A stretch of 64,000 nucleotides of DNA, taken from the NCBI RefSeq assembly GCF_001715975.1, contig NZ_MARB01000014.1:1-64000 (forward strand). The letters run 5' to 3'. This DNA is from Candidatus Thiodiazotropha endolucinida (GTDB lineage: Bacteria; Pseudomonadota; Gammaproteobacteria; Chromatiales; Chromatiaceae). Shown here in pieces: positions 8,277-17,559 of the stretch. The position numbers were made by a program, and so were the translations under genes. The stretch's first letter is position 1, and each line of letters starts with the position of its first letter. The notes under the pieces are model-generated. The model ran no database searches and was not told where the DNA came from. It saw only the letters and a list, made by a program, of their open reading frames with translations.

Positions 8277-10072
8277 GCTGTCTGTTCCCCCCGTTGTGCA
8301 TATTCGGAATGGATTGCCTTGAAGACATTCAATGCCTCAACACGAAAGGCCTTCAGCTGATCTGTTTGGGACGAATCGTAAAGTTCCTTGCAGCGGCGCA
8401 GGCGTGCCAGTATCGGCATCTCGGCAAGTTCCTGGACAGGCACGCCGAGTTCGATCAGGGTGGCGCCTTCGTCATACACCGTGAGGATCAGGTCGAGCAA
8501 CATGAACTGCTTATGTGGTGATGAGAAGGTATCCACCGGATCGAGGGCGCTCTGTTGCAACACACCCTCCTTGATCAGTGCGGCACCCTCCAATATCCAG
8601 CGCTGGGCGGAGGAGAGGGCCTCGGGCCCAACCAGATTGACGATACGTGACAGTTCCGCATCCCTTGCCAGCATTGCCAGCGCCTGGGCACGGCGTTTCT
8701 CCCAACCACGGTCGATGTTTTCGTGCCACCACTCGGCGGCGGTGCCGACGTCGGCGGAGAAGCTGTCGACCCAGTCGATAGCCGGGTAGTGGCGGGCATC
8801 CGCCAGCTCCTTGGAGAGGGCCCAGAAGGTCTGGATGATCTCCTTGGTATGGCTGGTGACCGGCTCGGAGAAATCGCCGCCTGGTGGAGAGACGGCGCCG
8901 ATCAGGGTGACCGAGCCCTTGCCGCAATCCATGGTCTCGACCCGTCCCGCCCGTTCATAGAAGGCAGCCAGCCGGGAGGCAAGATAGGCGGGATATCCCT
9001 CTTCCACGGGCATCTGACCGAGGCGGCCGGAGACCTCGCGCAGGGCCTCGGCCCAACGGCTGGTGGAGTCGGCCAGCATCACCACGTCGTAGCCCTGATC
9101 CCGGTAGTACTCGGCAATGGTGATGCCGACATAGATCGAGGCCTCGCGGGCCACCACCGGCATGTTGGAGGTATTGGCGATGAGCAGGGTGCGATCCATC
9201 AAGGGTCTGCCGCTGTAGGGGTCTTTCAATTTGGGAAAGTTGTCGAGGACATCCACCAACTCATTGCCGCGCTCACCGCATCCGACATAAATGACGATAT
9301 CGGCATTGGCCCAGCGTGCGACCTGATGCTGCACCACGGTCTTGCCCGCGCCGAAAGGGCCGGGTACGGCGCATTTACTCCCTTTGAGCAGGGGGAAGAA
9401 GGTATCGAGTATACGTTGCCCGGTGATCAGGGGTTCGACCCCGTTGTCACGACCCTGATAGGGGCGGGGTTTGCGTACCGGCCACCTGTGGTAGAGCTTG
9501 AGATGATGCACCTGACCCCGAGGGTCACGCACCTGTGCGATGGTCTCTTCCAGGTTGTAGTCGCCCTCGGGCGCGAGTTCGATCAATTCACCTTCGATGG
9601 TAGGGGGAACGACGATGCGGTGTTCGACGGTCTCAGTCTCCTGTACCACGCCAAGACGGGCGCCACCGATGATCGGCATATTGGGTTCAAGATTGTCGCT
9701 GGGTACGAAGTGCCACAGTTTCTCCCGATTGAGGGGAAGGGGGCTGAGGCCACGGGGGATCTGGTCACCTGCCTTGATGAACATCTCCTCCAGGGGGCGC
9801 TGCACACCGTCGAATATACCCCCGATGAGGCCAGGACCGAGTTCCACCGAGAGGGGGTGGCCCAGACCCTCTACCGGTTCGCCGGGTCGTACCATTTCAG
9901 TGGATTCGTAGATCTGGGCCAGGGCTTCATCACCCTCCAGAGAGATCACCTCACCATACAGGCCGAGACTGCCGATTCGCACCTGTTCTCCGTTTTGCAC
10001 ACCCGGTAGCCTGATAGTGACGATGGGACCGTTGATATCCTGAATGGTGCCTTTCTTGTTTTCGTGTTTCAT
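8273..10072 (-). CDS. ntpA: V/A-type ATPase catalytic subunit A
   Basis: Catalytic subunit A (599 residues). It hydrolyses or makes ATP at the A/B interfaces. The N-terminal barrel is followed by the long non-homologous region typical of A subunits (about 110-190), the Walker A motif GPFGAGKT, the Walker B region VVMLADSTSRWAEALRE and the GYPAYLASRLAAFYERAG motif. The ATG at 10072 is chosen; an in-frame TTG lies two codons upstream. It follows subunit E with 2 bases between and overlaps subunit B. Confidence 0.95.
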   Translation of the reverse strand: MKHENKKGTIQDINGPIVTIRLPGVQNGEQVRIGSLGLYGEVISLEGDEALAQIYESTEMVRPGEPVEGLGHPLSVELGPGLIGGIFDGVQRPLEEMFIKAGDQIPRGLSPLPLNREKLWHFVPSDNLEPNMPIIGGARLGVVQETETVEHRIVVPPTIEGELIELAPEGDYNLEETIAQVRDPRGQVHHLKLYHRWPVRKPRPYQGRDNGVEPLITGQRILDTFFPLLKGSKCAVPGPFGAGKTVVQHQVARWANADIVIYVGCGERGNELVDVLDNFPKLKDPYSGRPLMDRTLLIANTSNMPVVAREASIYVGITIAEYYRDQGYDVVMLADSTSRWAEALREVSGRLGQMPVEEGYPAYLASRLAAFYERAGRVETMDCGKGSVTLIGAVSPPGGDFSEPVTSHTKEIIQTFWALSKELADARHYPAIDWVDSFSADVGTAAEWWHENIDRGWEKRRAQALAMLARDAELSRIVNLVGPEALSSAQRWILEGAALIKEGVLQQSALDPVDTFSSPHKQFMLLDLILTVYDEGATLIELGVPVQELAEMPILARLRRCKELYDSSQTDQLKAFRVEALNVFKAIHSEYAQRGEQTA

Positions 10073-10074
10073 TG

Positions 10075-10707
10075 TCAAAGTGCCTGTCCATCACCGATAG
10101 GGGGTAACAACCTCTCAACCAACGCCTGGTGCACTTTGCGCTCCAGGCGGGAGAGTCGGCCCTCGAAGGTGTGATCGATCTGAACGCGTTTGTCAGCTGT
10201 GGTAATCAGGCAGCCTCCTATGGTTTCGATACTCTCCTCCTTCAGTTCGAATACCTTGCCTGTCGCCAGACTGGAGGTCAGGGCTTCCCATTGGGGTTTC
10301 AGGCGCCGCAGATCTTCGGCATTGACCGAGACCATCAGCCGTTGTTCCTCGATCTGTTTCGCGGCCTGCTGCAGAAAGGCCTTCAACAATTCGGTGTATT
10401 TTGCCTCGTCCTGGGTCAAGGCCTGCATGCGTTGTTGCAAACGGCCGACCACTACCTGTACTAGATTCCAACGCATATGATCCATCTTACTGTGCAGCTT
10501 CAGCTCATCCGCCTGAACCTTGCGTAAATAGGCCCTGTCCGCCAGTGATTTGGCCAGCAGAGTCTCTTTCTCCTCGCGTAGATGAAGACGCTCGCTGGCT
10601 TCACGCAGGATATTCTTGCGTCCCGCTTCGGCCCGGCTATGACACTCGTTGGCCATCAATTCAGCCCTTTCAAGGATCGCTTTTTCAAGCGCTTCAACCT
10701 GATTCAA
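10075..10707 (-). CDS. ntpE: V/A-type ATPase subunit E
   Basis: Peripheral-stalk subunit E (210 residues). It has a long N-terminal helix rich in Arg, Glu and Ala that pairs with the G/H subunit, and a globular C-terminal half (about 110-205) containing the family-like ETIGGCLITTADKRVQIDHTFEGRL. The TTG start is supported by a strong GAGGAG site seven bases upstream. It lies 15 bases after subunit F. Confidence 0.85.
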   Translation of the reverse strand: MNQVEALEKAILERAELMANECHSRAEAGRKNILREASERLHLREEKETLLAKSLADRAYLRKVQADELKLHSKMDHMRWNLVQVVVGRLQQRMQALTQDEAKYTELLKAFLQQAAKQIEEQRLMVSVNAEDLRRLKPQWEALTSSLATGKVFELKEESIETIGGCLITTADKRVQIDHTFEGRLSRLERKVHQALVERLLPPIGDGQAL

Positions 10708-10722
10708 TGTCGTTCTCCTCTG

Positions 10723-11046
10723 TTAACCGCCGGTCAGTTTTTTCAGTTGATTGTCCAGGTCGGAATGGAATTCCTCGGGATCTTGCAACGACGGGACCTC
10801 GGACAGGATGATACGACCGCCTTCATAGCGGATCTGATCCAGCAGCCTGGAGCCGACATGATTGACAGACTGCTCGATGATTAGCAGCGCCCGCTGTCGT
10901 TCCTGTAATAGCTGGTTCAATAATTCATCCAGTCTGCTGCTGTCGGGTTCTGTGAGGGTTTCAAATCCAATCAGCCGGAAGCCGTCCGTCAGAGCATGGC
11001 TGCCGACGAAGATCTTTCTGACTTTGTGTGTTGCAGTTTCCGGCAC
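10723..11046 (-). CDS. ntpG: V/A-type ATPase subunit F
   Basis: Small central-stalk subunit F (107 residues; NtpG in Enterococcus naming), which binds subunit D. It has the short alpha/beta fold with GSHALTDGFRLIGFET at the N-terminus and LLIIEQSVNH in the middle, as in the family. The start is GTG, two bases after the subunit K stop. Size and position fix the assignment more than sequence identity does. Confidence 0.85.
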   Translation of the reverse strand: MPETATHKVRKIFVGSHALTDGFRLIGFETLTEPDSSRLDELLNQLLQERQRALLIIEQSVNHVGSRLLDQIRYEGGRIILSEVPSLQDPEEFHSDLDNQLKKLTGG

Positions 11047-11048
11047 TT

Positions 11049-11486
11049 TCAGATCTTATCCAACAATAGAATACTCATCACCAGACCGTAGATGGCAATA
11101 CCCTCAGCCAGGCCGAGATAGATCAACGTGCGTCCGAAGATCTCCGGTTTCTCCGCCAGCACAGCCAGTGACGCGGCGCCGATGGGTCCCACCGCGATAC
11201 CTGCACCGATGGTGCTGAGGGCAGTCGGTATACCAACACCGATGATGCCAAGGCCGAGGCCAATCGATATCTCGCCACCCATTTCGGCGACCTCGGTGGC
11301 CGCCATGACCTCGTTGGCTCCCATGAAAATCAGTGCCGCCTGGGCGACGACAAAGACCAGCAGATTGATGCCGATAGTCGGTTTGAACCACGGTCTGCTG
11401 ACCTTGGCAGGCTGCATCTCCATGATAACACCGGTGATGATGAGGCCGGCGATACCCAGGGTCATTACTGCAATAAGCCAGTACAT
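11049..11486 (-). CDS. ntpK: V/A-type ATPase membrane rotor subunit K
   Basis: Proteolipid of 145 residues with four membrane helices (about 2-22, 38-61, 73-111, 119-142), that is, two c-type hairpins fused. One ion-carrying carboxylate is evident, Glu128 in LGLAEGIAIYG of the last helix. Only one carboxylate per four helices matches NtpK/V-type rotors. Proton or sodium coupling cannot be decided from this alone. An AGGAGA site precedes the ATG. A 155-base gap with an inverted repeat separates it from subunit I upstream. Confidence 0.93.
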   Translation of the reverse strand: MYWLIAVMTLGIAGLIITGVIMEMQPAKVSRPWFKPTIGINLLVFVVAQAALIFMGANEVMAATEVAEMGGEISIGLGLGIIGVGIPTALSTIGAGIAVGPIGAASLAVLAEKPEIFGRTLIYLGLAEGIAIYGLVMSILLLDKI

Positions 11487-11505
11487 ATTGATCTCCTATT
11501 ATGTT

Positions 11506-11637
11506 GAGTTTTTAGTTATGAGTTTTGAATTGTTGTGTTCGCTTCGCTGACGCGTGTTTGAATTAACTCACATGCAGTAACCTGTGACATCGCTGCCTGT
11601 TGATAACTTATAACTAAAAACTCATAACTAAAAACTC
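11506..11637. repeat. 17-bp inverted repeat between subunit I and K genes
   Basis: GAGTTTTTAGTTATGAG (11506-11522) and CTCATAACTAAAAACTC (11621-11637) are perfect reverse complements. The right arm is part of a tandem duplication of ATAACTAAAAACTC (11610-11623 and 11624-11637). This is the only sizeable gap in the ATPase operon. In the transcript it can form a long-range stem just upstream of the rotor-subunit cistron. Confidence 0.7.
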
Positions 11638-11642
11638 TTAAG

Positions 11643-13520
11643 TTAAAGTGTTAGCGGCTTAAACGCCTTCCCATCTCCCGAATAGAAGCGGGAAAAACCT
11701 TCATAGAATTCGAGTCGCAATACCTGGATGGCGACGATCAGCCCTTCCAGCACCAGGATAAAGATATTACCCAGGATTACTGTAATCCAATGACCCATAT
11801 CACCCATCATGTTGGCCAGGGTGAAGACTGCGATCGCCAGCGCCACATGGTTCAGGCTGAAGGCCGCAACACGCAGGAAGGAGAGGGTATTTGATGCATA
11901 ACCGGTAATCGTCTCGAAGGTCTCGATGAAGGCAACCAGTATGCGCTCTCCGATCGCAGCTTCCTGCTCGACCAGTTTGTGGGCGAAGATGCCGATCAGG
12001 GTAAGGATGGCAAGAGTGCCCCAAAACGGAGAGACGCTGCCGGTGTTGTAAAAGCTGTAGCCGGTTCCCAACAGGCCGGTATAGAGCAGCAAAGAGAGCA
12101 AGCCATTGTCTCCGAACAGGGCGCCGATACGGTCACCTATCATCATGTGGTTGAAGATATTGATCAGAGTTACCAGGATAATGAAACAGACGCCCCAGAG
12201 CAGCGCCACGGTGAGCATATAGAGTGGATCGGTGAGTGGCGCGATCCAGAGCGCATGCAGGATATGTTCAAAGCCGAAGATACTACCGTAGAGAAAACCG
12301 AACAGAACAGAGGAAAGACCGGCGGCGATGCCAAATGGGGTGAAGCTTCCCAGTTTGCGCCGCAGCAGCAGGGTGACTGCGATGATCACCGCACCATGCC
12401 CTACATCGCCGAACATCATACCGAACATCAGGATATAGGTGAGGGCGAAAAGTTGGGTTGGGTTGACCTCGCCATAACGGGGTACACCATATTGCATCAC
12501 CAGTGATGAAAAGGGTCTGAGCAACCGGTTATGCCGCATTACCGAAGGTACCAGTCCCCGTTCCTCGGGTTTGGGATCGCGGGTCTCCAGTACGAAGGTA
12601 TTGGGAAGCTTATCCCGCAAAGTGATTTCCACCAGGCTTATATCCTCGGCGGGAATCCAACCCTGCAGCCGGGATAGATTGCCCCGATGGCGGGCGGCCT
12701 CCCCCAGGGCCACATAGGGTGCTGCCAAATGGAGAACACGTGCTGCCTTCTGTAACTCCTGGCCGGAGGATTTTCCCCAGGCCGCAATATTTTGTTCAAG
12801 CGATTCGGCTGCTTCTTCTACTGATGCCCTGCGTTGCATGAGACGGGTCTTGGCGGTTTCAGGCTGAGCATGCAGCTCCGGTGGAATATCGAGTGGTCTG
12901 AAACCGGCGGTATCAAGCACCGATTTCAGTTTAGAGCCTTCACGGCCACCCGTGCCGGCGATGATTACATGGCTCTCGTTTTCACTTTCGTGGAAGGGAA
13001 AGAGCAGGTAGTTATCGAGTCCAAGAGCGTCTTTCAGTTGATTCACCTGGGTACGGGGGACCATGCCGATGGTGGTTTTGAGAAACTGATTGTCGCCCTG
13101 AAGCTGGCCCAGATCGATATGCAGATTACGGAAATTGGCCAGAGTGGTCTCCAGTTGATCGATACTGCGCCGTTCTTCCAGCTGCCGGCGGCGGGTTTCG
13201 TCAAAGTCGGAGCAGCTCTCCCACGCCTTCCCCAGCCATTGGTTCACCGCTTCGAGCTCCTGTTCGGAGATTGGGGTGACCTCACCGGCAAGCGCCTTGG
13301 GTGTGAATCCGACTTGAGAGGCGATCTTTTCCATTCGCGCCCTGGCTTGCGCATAACACTCGCGAAAACGTTGACCGGGAATATCGGGTAGTGCCTGCTC
13401 GGCATAGGGGCGATTGTCAGGACTGAAACTGTTGAGACCGGCCAGGATCATCGAGGCATTTGGCAGGTCCTCCGTGAGCACTTGCAGGCTGATATGCTTC
13501 ATCGGCAGCGGGCTAAACAT
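11643..13520 (-). CDS. ntpI: V/A-type ATPase membrane stator subunit I
   Basis: Subunit I (a-type; 625 residues). The N-terminal cytoplasmic half (about 1-310) has coiled-coil arms that hold the peripheral stalks. The C-terminal half has about eight membrane helices forming the ion half-channels next to the K ring. Family motifs seen are PTQLFALTYILMFGMMFGDVGHG and FETITGYASNTLSFLRVAAF, the latter containing the conserved channel Arg. The ATG at 13520 overlaps the end of subunit C by eight bases. A later ATG at 13502 is also possible. Confidence 0.93.
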   Translation of the reverse strand: MFSPLPMKHISLQVLTEDLPNASMILAGLNSFSPDNRPYAEQALPDIPGQRFRECYAQARARMEKIASQVGFTPKALAGEVTPISEQELEAVNQWLGKAWESCSDFDETRRRQLEERRSIDQLETTLANFRNLHIDLGQLQGDNQFLKTTIGMVPRTQVNQLKDALGLDNYLLFPFHESENESHVIIAGTGGREGSKLKSVLDTAGFRPLDIPPELHAQPETAKTRLMQRRASVEEAAESLEQNIAAWGKSSGQELQKAARVLHLAAPYVALGEAARHRGNLSRLQGWIPAEDISLVEITLRDKLPNTFVLETRDPKPEERGLVPSVMRHNRLLRPFSSLVMQYGVPRYGEVNPTQLFALTYILMFGMMFGDVGHGAVIIAVTLLLRRKLGSFTPFGIAAGLSSVLFGFLYGSIFGFEHILHALWIAPLTDPLYMLTVALLWGVCFIILVTLINIFNHMMIGDRIGALFGDNGLLSLLLYTGLLGTGYSFYNTGSVSPFWGTLAILTLIGIFAHKLVEQEAAIGERILVAFIETFETITGYASNTLSFLRVAAFSLNHVALAIAVFTLANMMGDMGHWITVILGNIFILVLEGLIVAIQVLRLEFYEGFSRFYSGDGKAFKPLTL

Positions 13521-14574
13521 GACTAGCCTCCGTTGCTTCCATCTGCAAAGGATTGCCGGGTACCGCCTCATTCAAAATTGTCCCATCCATCTGCAGCAAC
13601 TTACTCTGAATAATGGCGTAGAGCTTCATCAGGTCCATATCGCGAATAATCAAGTAGCTGAGGGCGGAGACCACCGCGTCGGGGCTGTGGTGCATCAATA
13701 TACGTAATTCGTCCGAGACGGTGTGATCGAGACGCTGGCGTACCTGGGTGATGCTGTTAGCATTCGAGAGGATCGCCTTAAAAGGGGCAGGCAGGTGTTC
13801 GATGATGGTTTCCAGCCCATCCAGATTGGCCAGTTCCATCAGTTTTTCACGCTGGAGCCTGCCGCCGTAGGGGATCAGCAGATAGTAGGCTTCACTGGGG
13901 GCGAAGCGATAGACCAGCCGGTAGCGCAGCAGCCATATTATATTTTGCCGATCAACCATGATACCGATCACCTTTTTCAGACCGCGTTTATCGATACTGT
14001 CCGTAATATTGGCGTGGCGCAGCATGCCGGTGTAGTAGAGACGATCGATGGCCGCGTCAAGGGAGAAGTTTTCGTGCTGCTCCTCGAACACATTCCGCGC
14101 CTGCCTGGCAATCAGGGCATAGGGTCCCTGGTCGAGCTGACGCAACATCTCGAGCACATTTTCTGCCTGCAGCAGGGATTCGTGAGGCAGGCGGATATTC
14201 TCCGGCATCTCATACAGGTTATCCCGGATCTCCTCCATCCCAAGGCTGTTCAATTTACCCCGGATCAATGTTTTCAGGTTATAGAGTTCGAACTTTCTCG
14301 GCCAATAGAGCATCAGTCCACGGGAACGGCCGCTGAGAGGGCGCAATAGAACCGACAGTTCACTCATCAGTCGCTGTAACAGAGCCTGTTCAACCAAACG
14401 GATCCTTTGCCGGTTGTCTATGGATTCTTCAAAAATCGGCTGAAGATCGAAGGCATCGCCAAGCTGTCTGAGTGACATCTGTTTCAAGCGTTCGATCTCA
14501 TCGGCATCGAGCAGACGCGCCGAAAGTACACCGACACGGGTTTTTAGGTAGGCCTGATCCCTATTCGAACTCAA
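13513..14574 (-). CDS. ntpC: V/A-type ATPase subunit C (AC39/V0D)
   Basis: Subunit C (353 residues), the funnel-shaped adaptor that links central shaft subunits D and F to the K ring. It is nearly all helical with the three-fold repeated AC39 organisation. Recognisable stretches are KFELYNLKTLIRGK and the parallel DRQNIIWLLRYRLVYRF. The start is TTG with a weak ribosome site. The next in-frame ATG is about 32 codons in and would remove conserved sequence. Confidence 0.85.
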   Translation of the reverse strand: MSSNRDQAYLKTRVGVLSARLLDADEIERLKQMSLRQLGDAFDLQPIFEESIDNRQRIRLVEQALLQRLMSELSVLLRPLSGRSRGLMLYWPRKFELYNLKTLIRGKLNSLGMEEIRDNLYEMPENIRLPHESLLQAENVLEMLRQLDQGPYALIARQARNVFEEQHENFSLDAAIDRLYYTGMLRHANITDSIDKRGLKKVIGIMVDRQNIIWLLRYRLVYRFAPSEAYYLLIPYGGRLQREKLMELANLDGLETIIEHLPAPFKAILSNANSITQVRQRLDHTVSDELRILMHHSPDAVVSALSYLIIRDMDLMKLYAIIQSKLLQMDGTILNEAVPGNPLQMEATEASHV

Positions 14575-14583
14575 CGGATTGGT

Positions 14584-14910
14584 TCAATCTTCATCTGCCG
14601 TGGGATCGATCAGTACGGTGAAGGCTGCATCCAATGCGTCATCCTCCCGTGCTTCGGCATATTCGCGCAGTTGGGCATGGCGTTCATTGAAGCGCTTTTT
14701 TAGTTCCGCGATGGTCTGTTCAGCGCGGCTTTCCGCCTTCTCCATGAAACTATGGTGCAATTCGGGAATACGCGCCTCGAAATGTTCCTCTTTAGTCTTT
14801 ACCTCTTGCAAAGCCTCCTGGATCATGCGTTCTCGCATCTCCTCGGCTTTGTTATGAATTTGTTGCGCTTTGGTTTCAGCATCGAGCAAGCGCTGAAGTG
14901 ATTCTTCCAT
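14584..14910 (-). CDS. ntpF: V/A-type ATPase G/H-type peripheral stalk subunit
   Basis: Small coiled-coil protein (108 residues) from MEESLQRLLDAE onward, almost entirely charged helix. This fits the G/H subunit (NtpF/AhaH) that pairs with subunit E in the peripheral stalk. The ATG at 14910 has a GGGGGGA site and begins like the family, so the longer upstream frame is not used. It is the first gene of the operon, nine bases before subunit C. Identity comes mainly from size, coiled coil and position. Confidence 0.8.
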   Translation of the reverse strand: MEESLQRLLDAETKAQQIHNKAEEMRERMIQEALQEVKTKEEHFEARIPELHHSFMEKAESRAEQTIAELKKRFNERHAQLREYAEAREDDALDAAFTVLIDPTADED

Positions 14911-15093
14911 TAATACAAATCCCCCCAGTATTATGTTGGGCCGTTTGTTGTATCTGAGGATCAATGGCAGGGCATCGATCTGCGACCCTGCAGTACATGA
15001 ATAGTGTAGCTAATTTAGCTGTGGAGTGTACGACTTCATTTGATCGTCGATTGAGCCAGATCATTAATCAAACATCTAATCCCACCGGCCGAA

Positions 15094-15486
15094 TCAGACA
15101 TCGACATCCGGAGGCGCCAGCTCAGGATCCTTGCGCTGATAGCCAACGGCCTTGAGCTTATCCAGGTAGGCCTGCCAAAGCTCATCATGGTGTTTGCCCA
15201 GATTATAGAGATAGCGCCAATCGTAGAGTCCTGAGTTATGGCCGTCATCAAAGTGGATCTTAATTGCATACTGACCGACAGGTTCAATCTGGGTGATGCT
15301 TACCATCTCTTTGCCACGCTCCAGTTTTGCCGTTGCAGGACTATGGCCCCGCGTCTCGGCGGAGGGTGAATAGACCCGCAGGTATTCGCATGGCAGCGAG
15401 AAATGGCTGCCATCATCAAAGGCGATATCCAGGAAACGACTCTTCTGATGTACCTTGATATCAACCGGGTGTGGATACTCGACCAT
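15094..15486 (-). CDS. DUF971 / GBBH-like N-terminal domain protein
   Basis: Single-domain protein of 130 residues of the DUF971 family (related to the N-terminal domain of gamma-butyrobetaine hydroxylase), with the typical SLPCEYLRVYSPSAE and GHNSGLYDWRYLYNLG segments. Its molecular role is not established. Homologues often neighbour iron-sulfur or heme genes. The ATG at 15486 shares one base with the hemH stop (TGATG), so the pair is probably translationally coupled. It is the last gene before the ATPase operon. Confidence 0.8.
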   Translation of the reverse strand: MVEYPHPVDIKVHQKSRFLDIAFDDGSHFSLPCEYLRVYSPSAETRGHSPATAKLERGKEMVSITQIEPVGQYAIKIHFDDGHNSGLYDWRYLYNLGKHHDELWQAYLDKLKAVGYQRKDPELAPPDVDV

Positions 15487-16538
15487 CAATGCCTATCCTC
15501 TGGGCTGGGTTCTGCTTCAGGCCATCCCGAGGCATGTCTGCAGATCAGATCAGCAAGCATATTCATATGCTCTGGTGTGTCATTCAGTGCCGGTATGTAT
15601 GCATAGCTTTTACCCCCGGCTTGGAGGAAGGCATCCCGGTTCTCCATGGCGATCTCTTCAAGCGTCTCCAGACAGTCGGCGGAGAAGGCGGGGCAGACCA
15701 CCTGGACACTCTCTATGCCTTCGGCGCCCCACTGCTTCAAGGTCTCCATAGTATAGGGTTTGACCCATTCCTGGGCGCCAAAGCGCGATTGAAAGGCCAG
15801 ATGCCATTGTTCCCTGTCCAGTCCCAACTGCTCCACAACCCGGTTCGCTGTGGCATGGCACTCATCCGGATAGGGATCGCCAGCCTGGTAGTAGTCCTCG
15901 GGGATACCGTGAAATGAGAACAGCAGCCTTCTTGCTTCACCAGCCTGTTGACGGTAATTGCGTATGCTCTCACTCAATACCCGGATATAGTCGGGATGGT
16001 CATGGTAACGCTGTATGAAGCGCACTTCAGGTATCCATCGCCAGCCCTGGAGTTCTCCTGTCACGGCATCGAAGATGGAGGCAGTGGTGGTGGCTGAATA
16101 CTGCGGGTAGAGGGGAAATACCAGCAGGCGCTGGACATTCTTCCGGCGCAACTCCTGCAACACGCTGGCGATTGATGGGTTGCCATAGCGCATCGCTAAA
16201 GCCACGTGGACACTTCCCTGCATACGTGAATTCAATATCTCCGTCATGGCCGCCTGTTGCCTTCTGGAAATGGCCAACAACGGTGCGCCATCCTCTGTCC
16301 AGATGCGCTTGTAATCCTCGGCCTTTCTTTTCGGCCTGACCCGCAATACGACACCGTGGAGTATTATCTGCCAGATCAGTTTCGGGATCGCCACCACGCG
16401 TGGATCGCTCAGGAATTCCGCCAGATAGCGACGTACAGCCACAGTTGTCGGGGCATCAGGTGTGCCGAGGTTGACCAGTACTATCCCAAGACCGCCGTCT
16501 GGCTGATTGAGCTGATCTGACTGATTGATGTACTTCAT
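15486..16538 (-). CDS. hemH: Ferrochelatase
   Basis: Terminal enzyme of heme synthesis (350 residues), inserting ferrous iron into protoporphyrin IX at the cytoplasmic membrane. Markers are GIVLVNLGTPDAPTTVAVRRYL at the N-terminus, FPLYPQYSATTTAS, LLFSFHGIPEDYYQ with the catalytic His region, and GAQEWVKPYTMETL near the end. The ATG at 16538 is preferred over an upstream in-frame start at 16586. It sits four bases after the unknown upstream gene and overlaps DUF971. Confidence 0.94.
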   Translation of the reverse strand: MKYINQSDQLNQPDGGLGIVLVNLGTPDAPTTVAVRRYLAEFLSDPRVVAIPKLIWQIILHGVVLRVRPKRKAEDYKRIWTEDGAPLLAISRRQQAAMTEILNSRMQGSVHVALAMRYGNPSIASVLQELRRKNVQRLLVFPLYPQYSATTTASIFDAVTGELQGWRWIPEVRFIQRYHDHPDYIRVLSESIRNYRQQAGEARRLLFSFHGIPEDYYQAGDPYPDECHATANRVVEQLGLDREQWHLAFQSRFGAQEWVKPYTMETLKQWGAEGIESVQVVCPAFSADCLETLEEIAMENRDAFLQAGGKSYAYIPALNDTPEHMNMLADLICRHASGWPEAEPSPEDRH

Positions 16539-16542
16539 AGAC

Positions 16543-17466
16543 TTAATTCCGGTTTGTAGATCGGATTTTTGCTTCAACCCGCGCACTATTCAACAGGTCT
16601 TTATTGTGTATTTCCGGATAAAGTCGCCACAGGCGCTCAACTGCCTCGGCCTGCGTTACGGCAATACGCTCGAGTCGTTCACGGATCGCCGGGCTGAGCC
16701 CGTGCAACTGCAATAGTTGCGGCGCTCTCCAGGCGATATAGTCGGCAACCAAACGGCGAGCCTCCTCATCCTCCCAATCCTCTGTGACGGGCAGCTCCGG
16801 AAAAGTCCATGGAAGTAATTTGGGGGGACCCTCATTACATTGGCTGTATGTACCGTCCGGGTTATGTTTGAACCAGGCTCGTCTATGGTGCTGTCCGCCA
16901 CGGTGACGGACCAATGCCTCCAGGATCGACGCATGCACCCGGGGATTATAACCGTCATCGTTAGGCTGTTCTCTTTCCAATAATCGCGCAGAGATGAATG
17001 AGAAATCACCTCGTTCAGCGGCGATCCACTTGGCACCATCGCATCGACTCATCTCACCCGCATTGCGACAGGAGGTCAAAAGCGCAACAGGTGCGAGACT
17101 CTGTTCATCCAGTAGCCACTGCTCGTAGATATCCGCCATGGGGAAGGGGAGATCGTCGATGACTGGAGACAGTGCAGTGATCAGTTGTTCCGCTGAGGCA
17201 ATCATATCACGGACATTAAATAACGGATTAACAGGCACTTGCTGAAGACCTGAGCCGACTGTCCAGCGTCCGAAGATATAAAACTCCTTCCCGTTGAATG
17301 GCATATTGGCCCAAAGGCCCTGCGGTGTATCACTCAGAACCTGGATCTCCCAGACAACACCATTGCCGCTTAATGCACGGGCATTTTCAGTGCTGAATAC
17401 CTGCAGTACGCCATTGAACGGATTGAGTCGACGTATACTGAATGCACTGATTTTCTGATTGACCAT
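16543..17466 (-). CDS. Conserved-looking protein of unknown function
   Basis: 307 residues, soluble, without signal peptide or membrane segment. It is rich in Trp and Arg, with a possible beta-rich N-terminal half (1-80, GVVWEIQVLSDTPQGLWANMPF) and a helical C-terminal third with VTQAEAVERLWRLYPEIHNKDLL. A central CRNAGEMSRCDGAKW segment has two cysteines six residues apart. I do not recognise the family. Codon use matches its neighbours and it is co-directional with hemH four bases downstream, which suggests an operon with heme synthesis, but no function follows from this. Confidence 0.7.
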   Translation of the reverse strand: MVNQKISAFSIRRLNPFNGVLQVFSTENARALSGNGVVWEIQVLSDTPQGLWANMPFNGKEFYIFGRWTVGSGLQQVPVNPLFNVRDMIASAEQLITALSPVIDDLPFPMADIYEQWLLDEQSLAPVALLTSCRNAGEMSRCDGAKWIAAERGDFSFISARLLEREQPNDDGYNPRVHASILEALVRHRGGQHHRRAWFKHNPDGTYSQCNEGPPKLLPWTFPELPVTEDWEDEEARRLVADYIAWRAPQLLQLHGLSPAIRERLERIAVTQAEAVERLWRLYPEIHNKDLLNSARVEAKIRSTNRN

Positions 17467-17522
17467 GAGGGGAGACTACATCAGGAGACTGGAACAAGCG
17501 AGTTCCCGCTTGCTATAGTCGA

Positions 17523-17534
17523 TAACAGGCCCTA
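17523..17534 (+). repeat. Copy of the TAACAGGCCCTA repeat core
   Basis: This 12-mer occurs four times in the window in the same orientation (117-128, 17523-17534, 48000-48011, 61886-61897). Here it lies 26 bases before a relic of pckA. Confidence 0.5.
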
Positions 17535-17559
17535 AGACGCAATAGGGGAGTTAGGGATA

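Noticed and set aside
8723-10009. Long open frame antisense to the subunit A gene (428 codons)
   Set aside because: It is a mirror of the codon use of ntpA, has no ribosome site or family features, and subunit A is fully supported.
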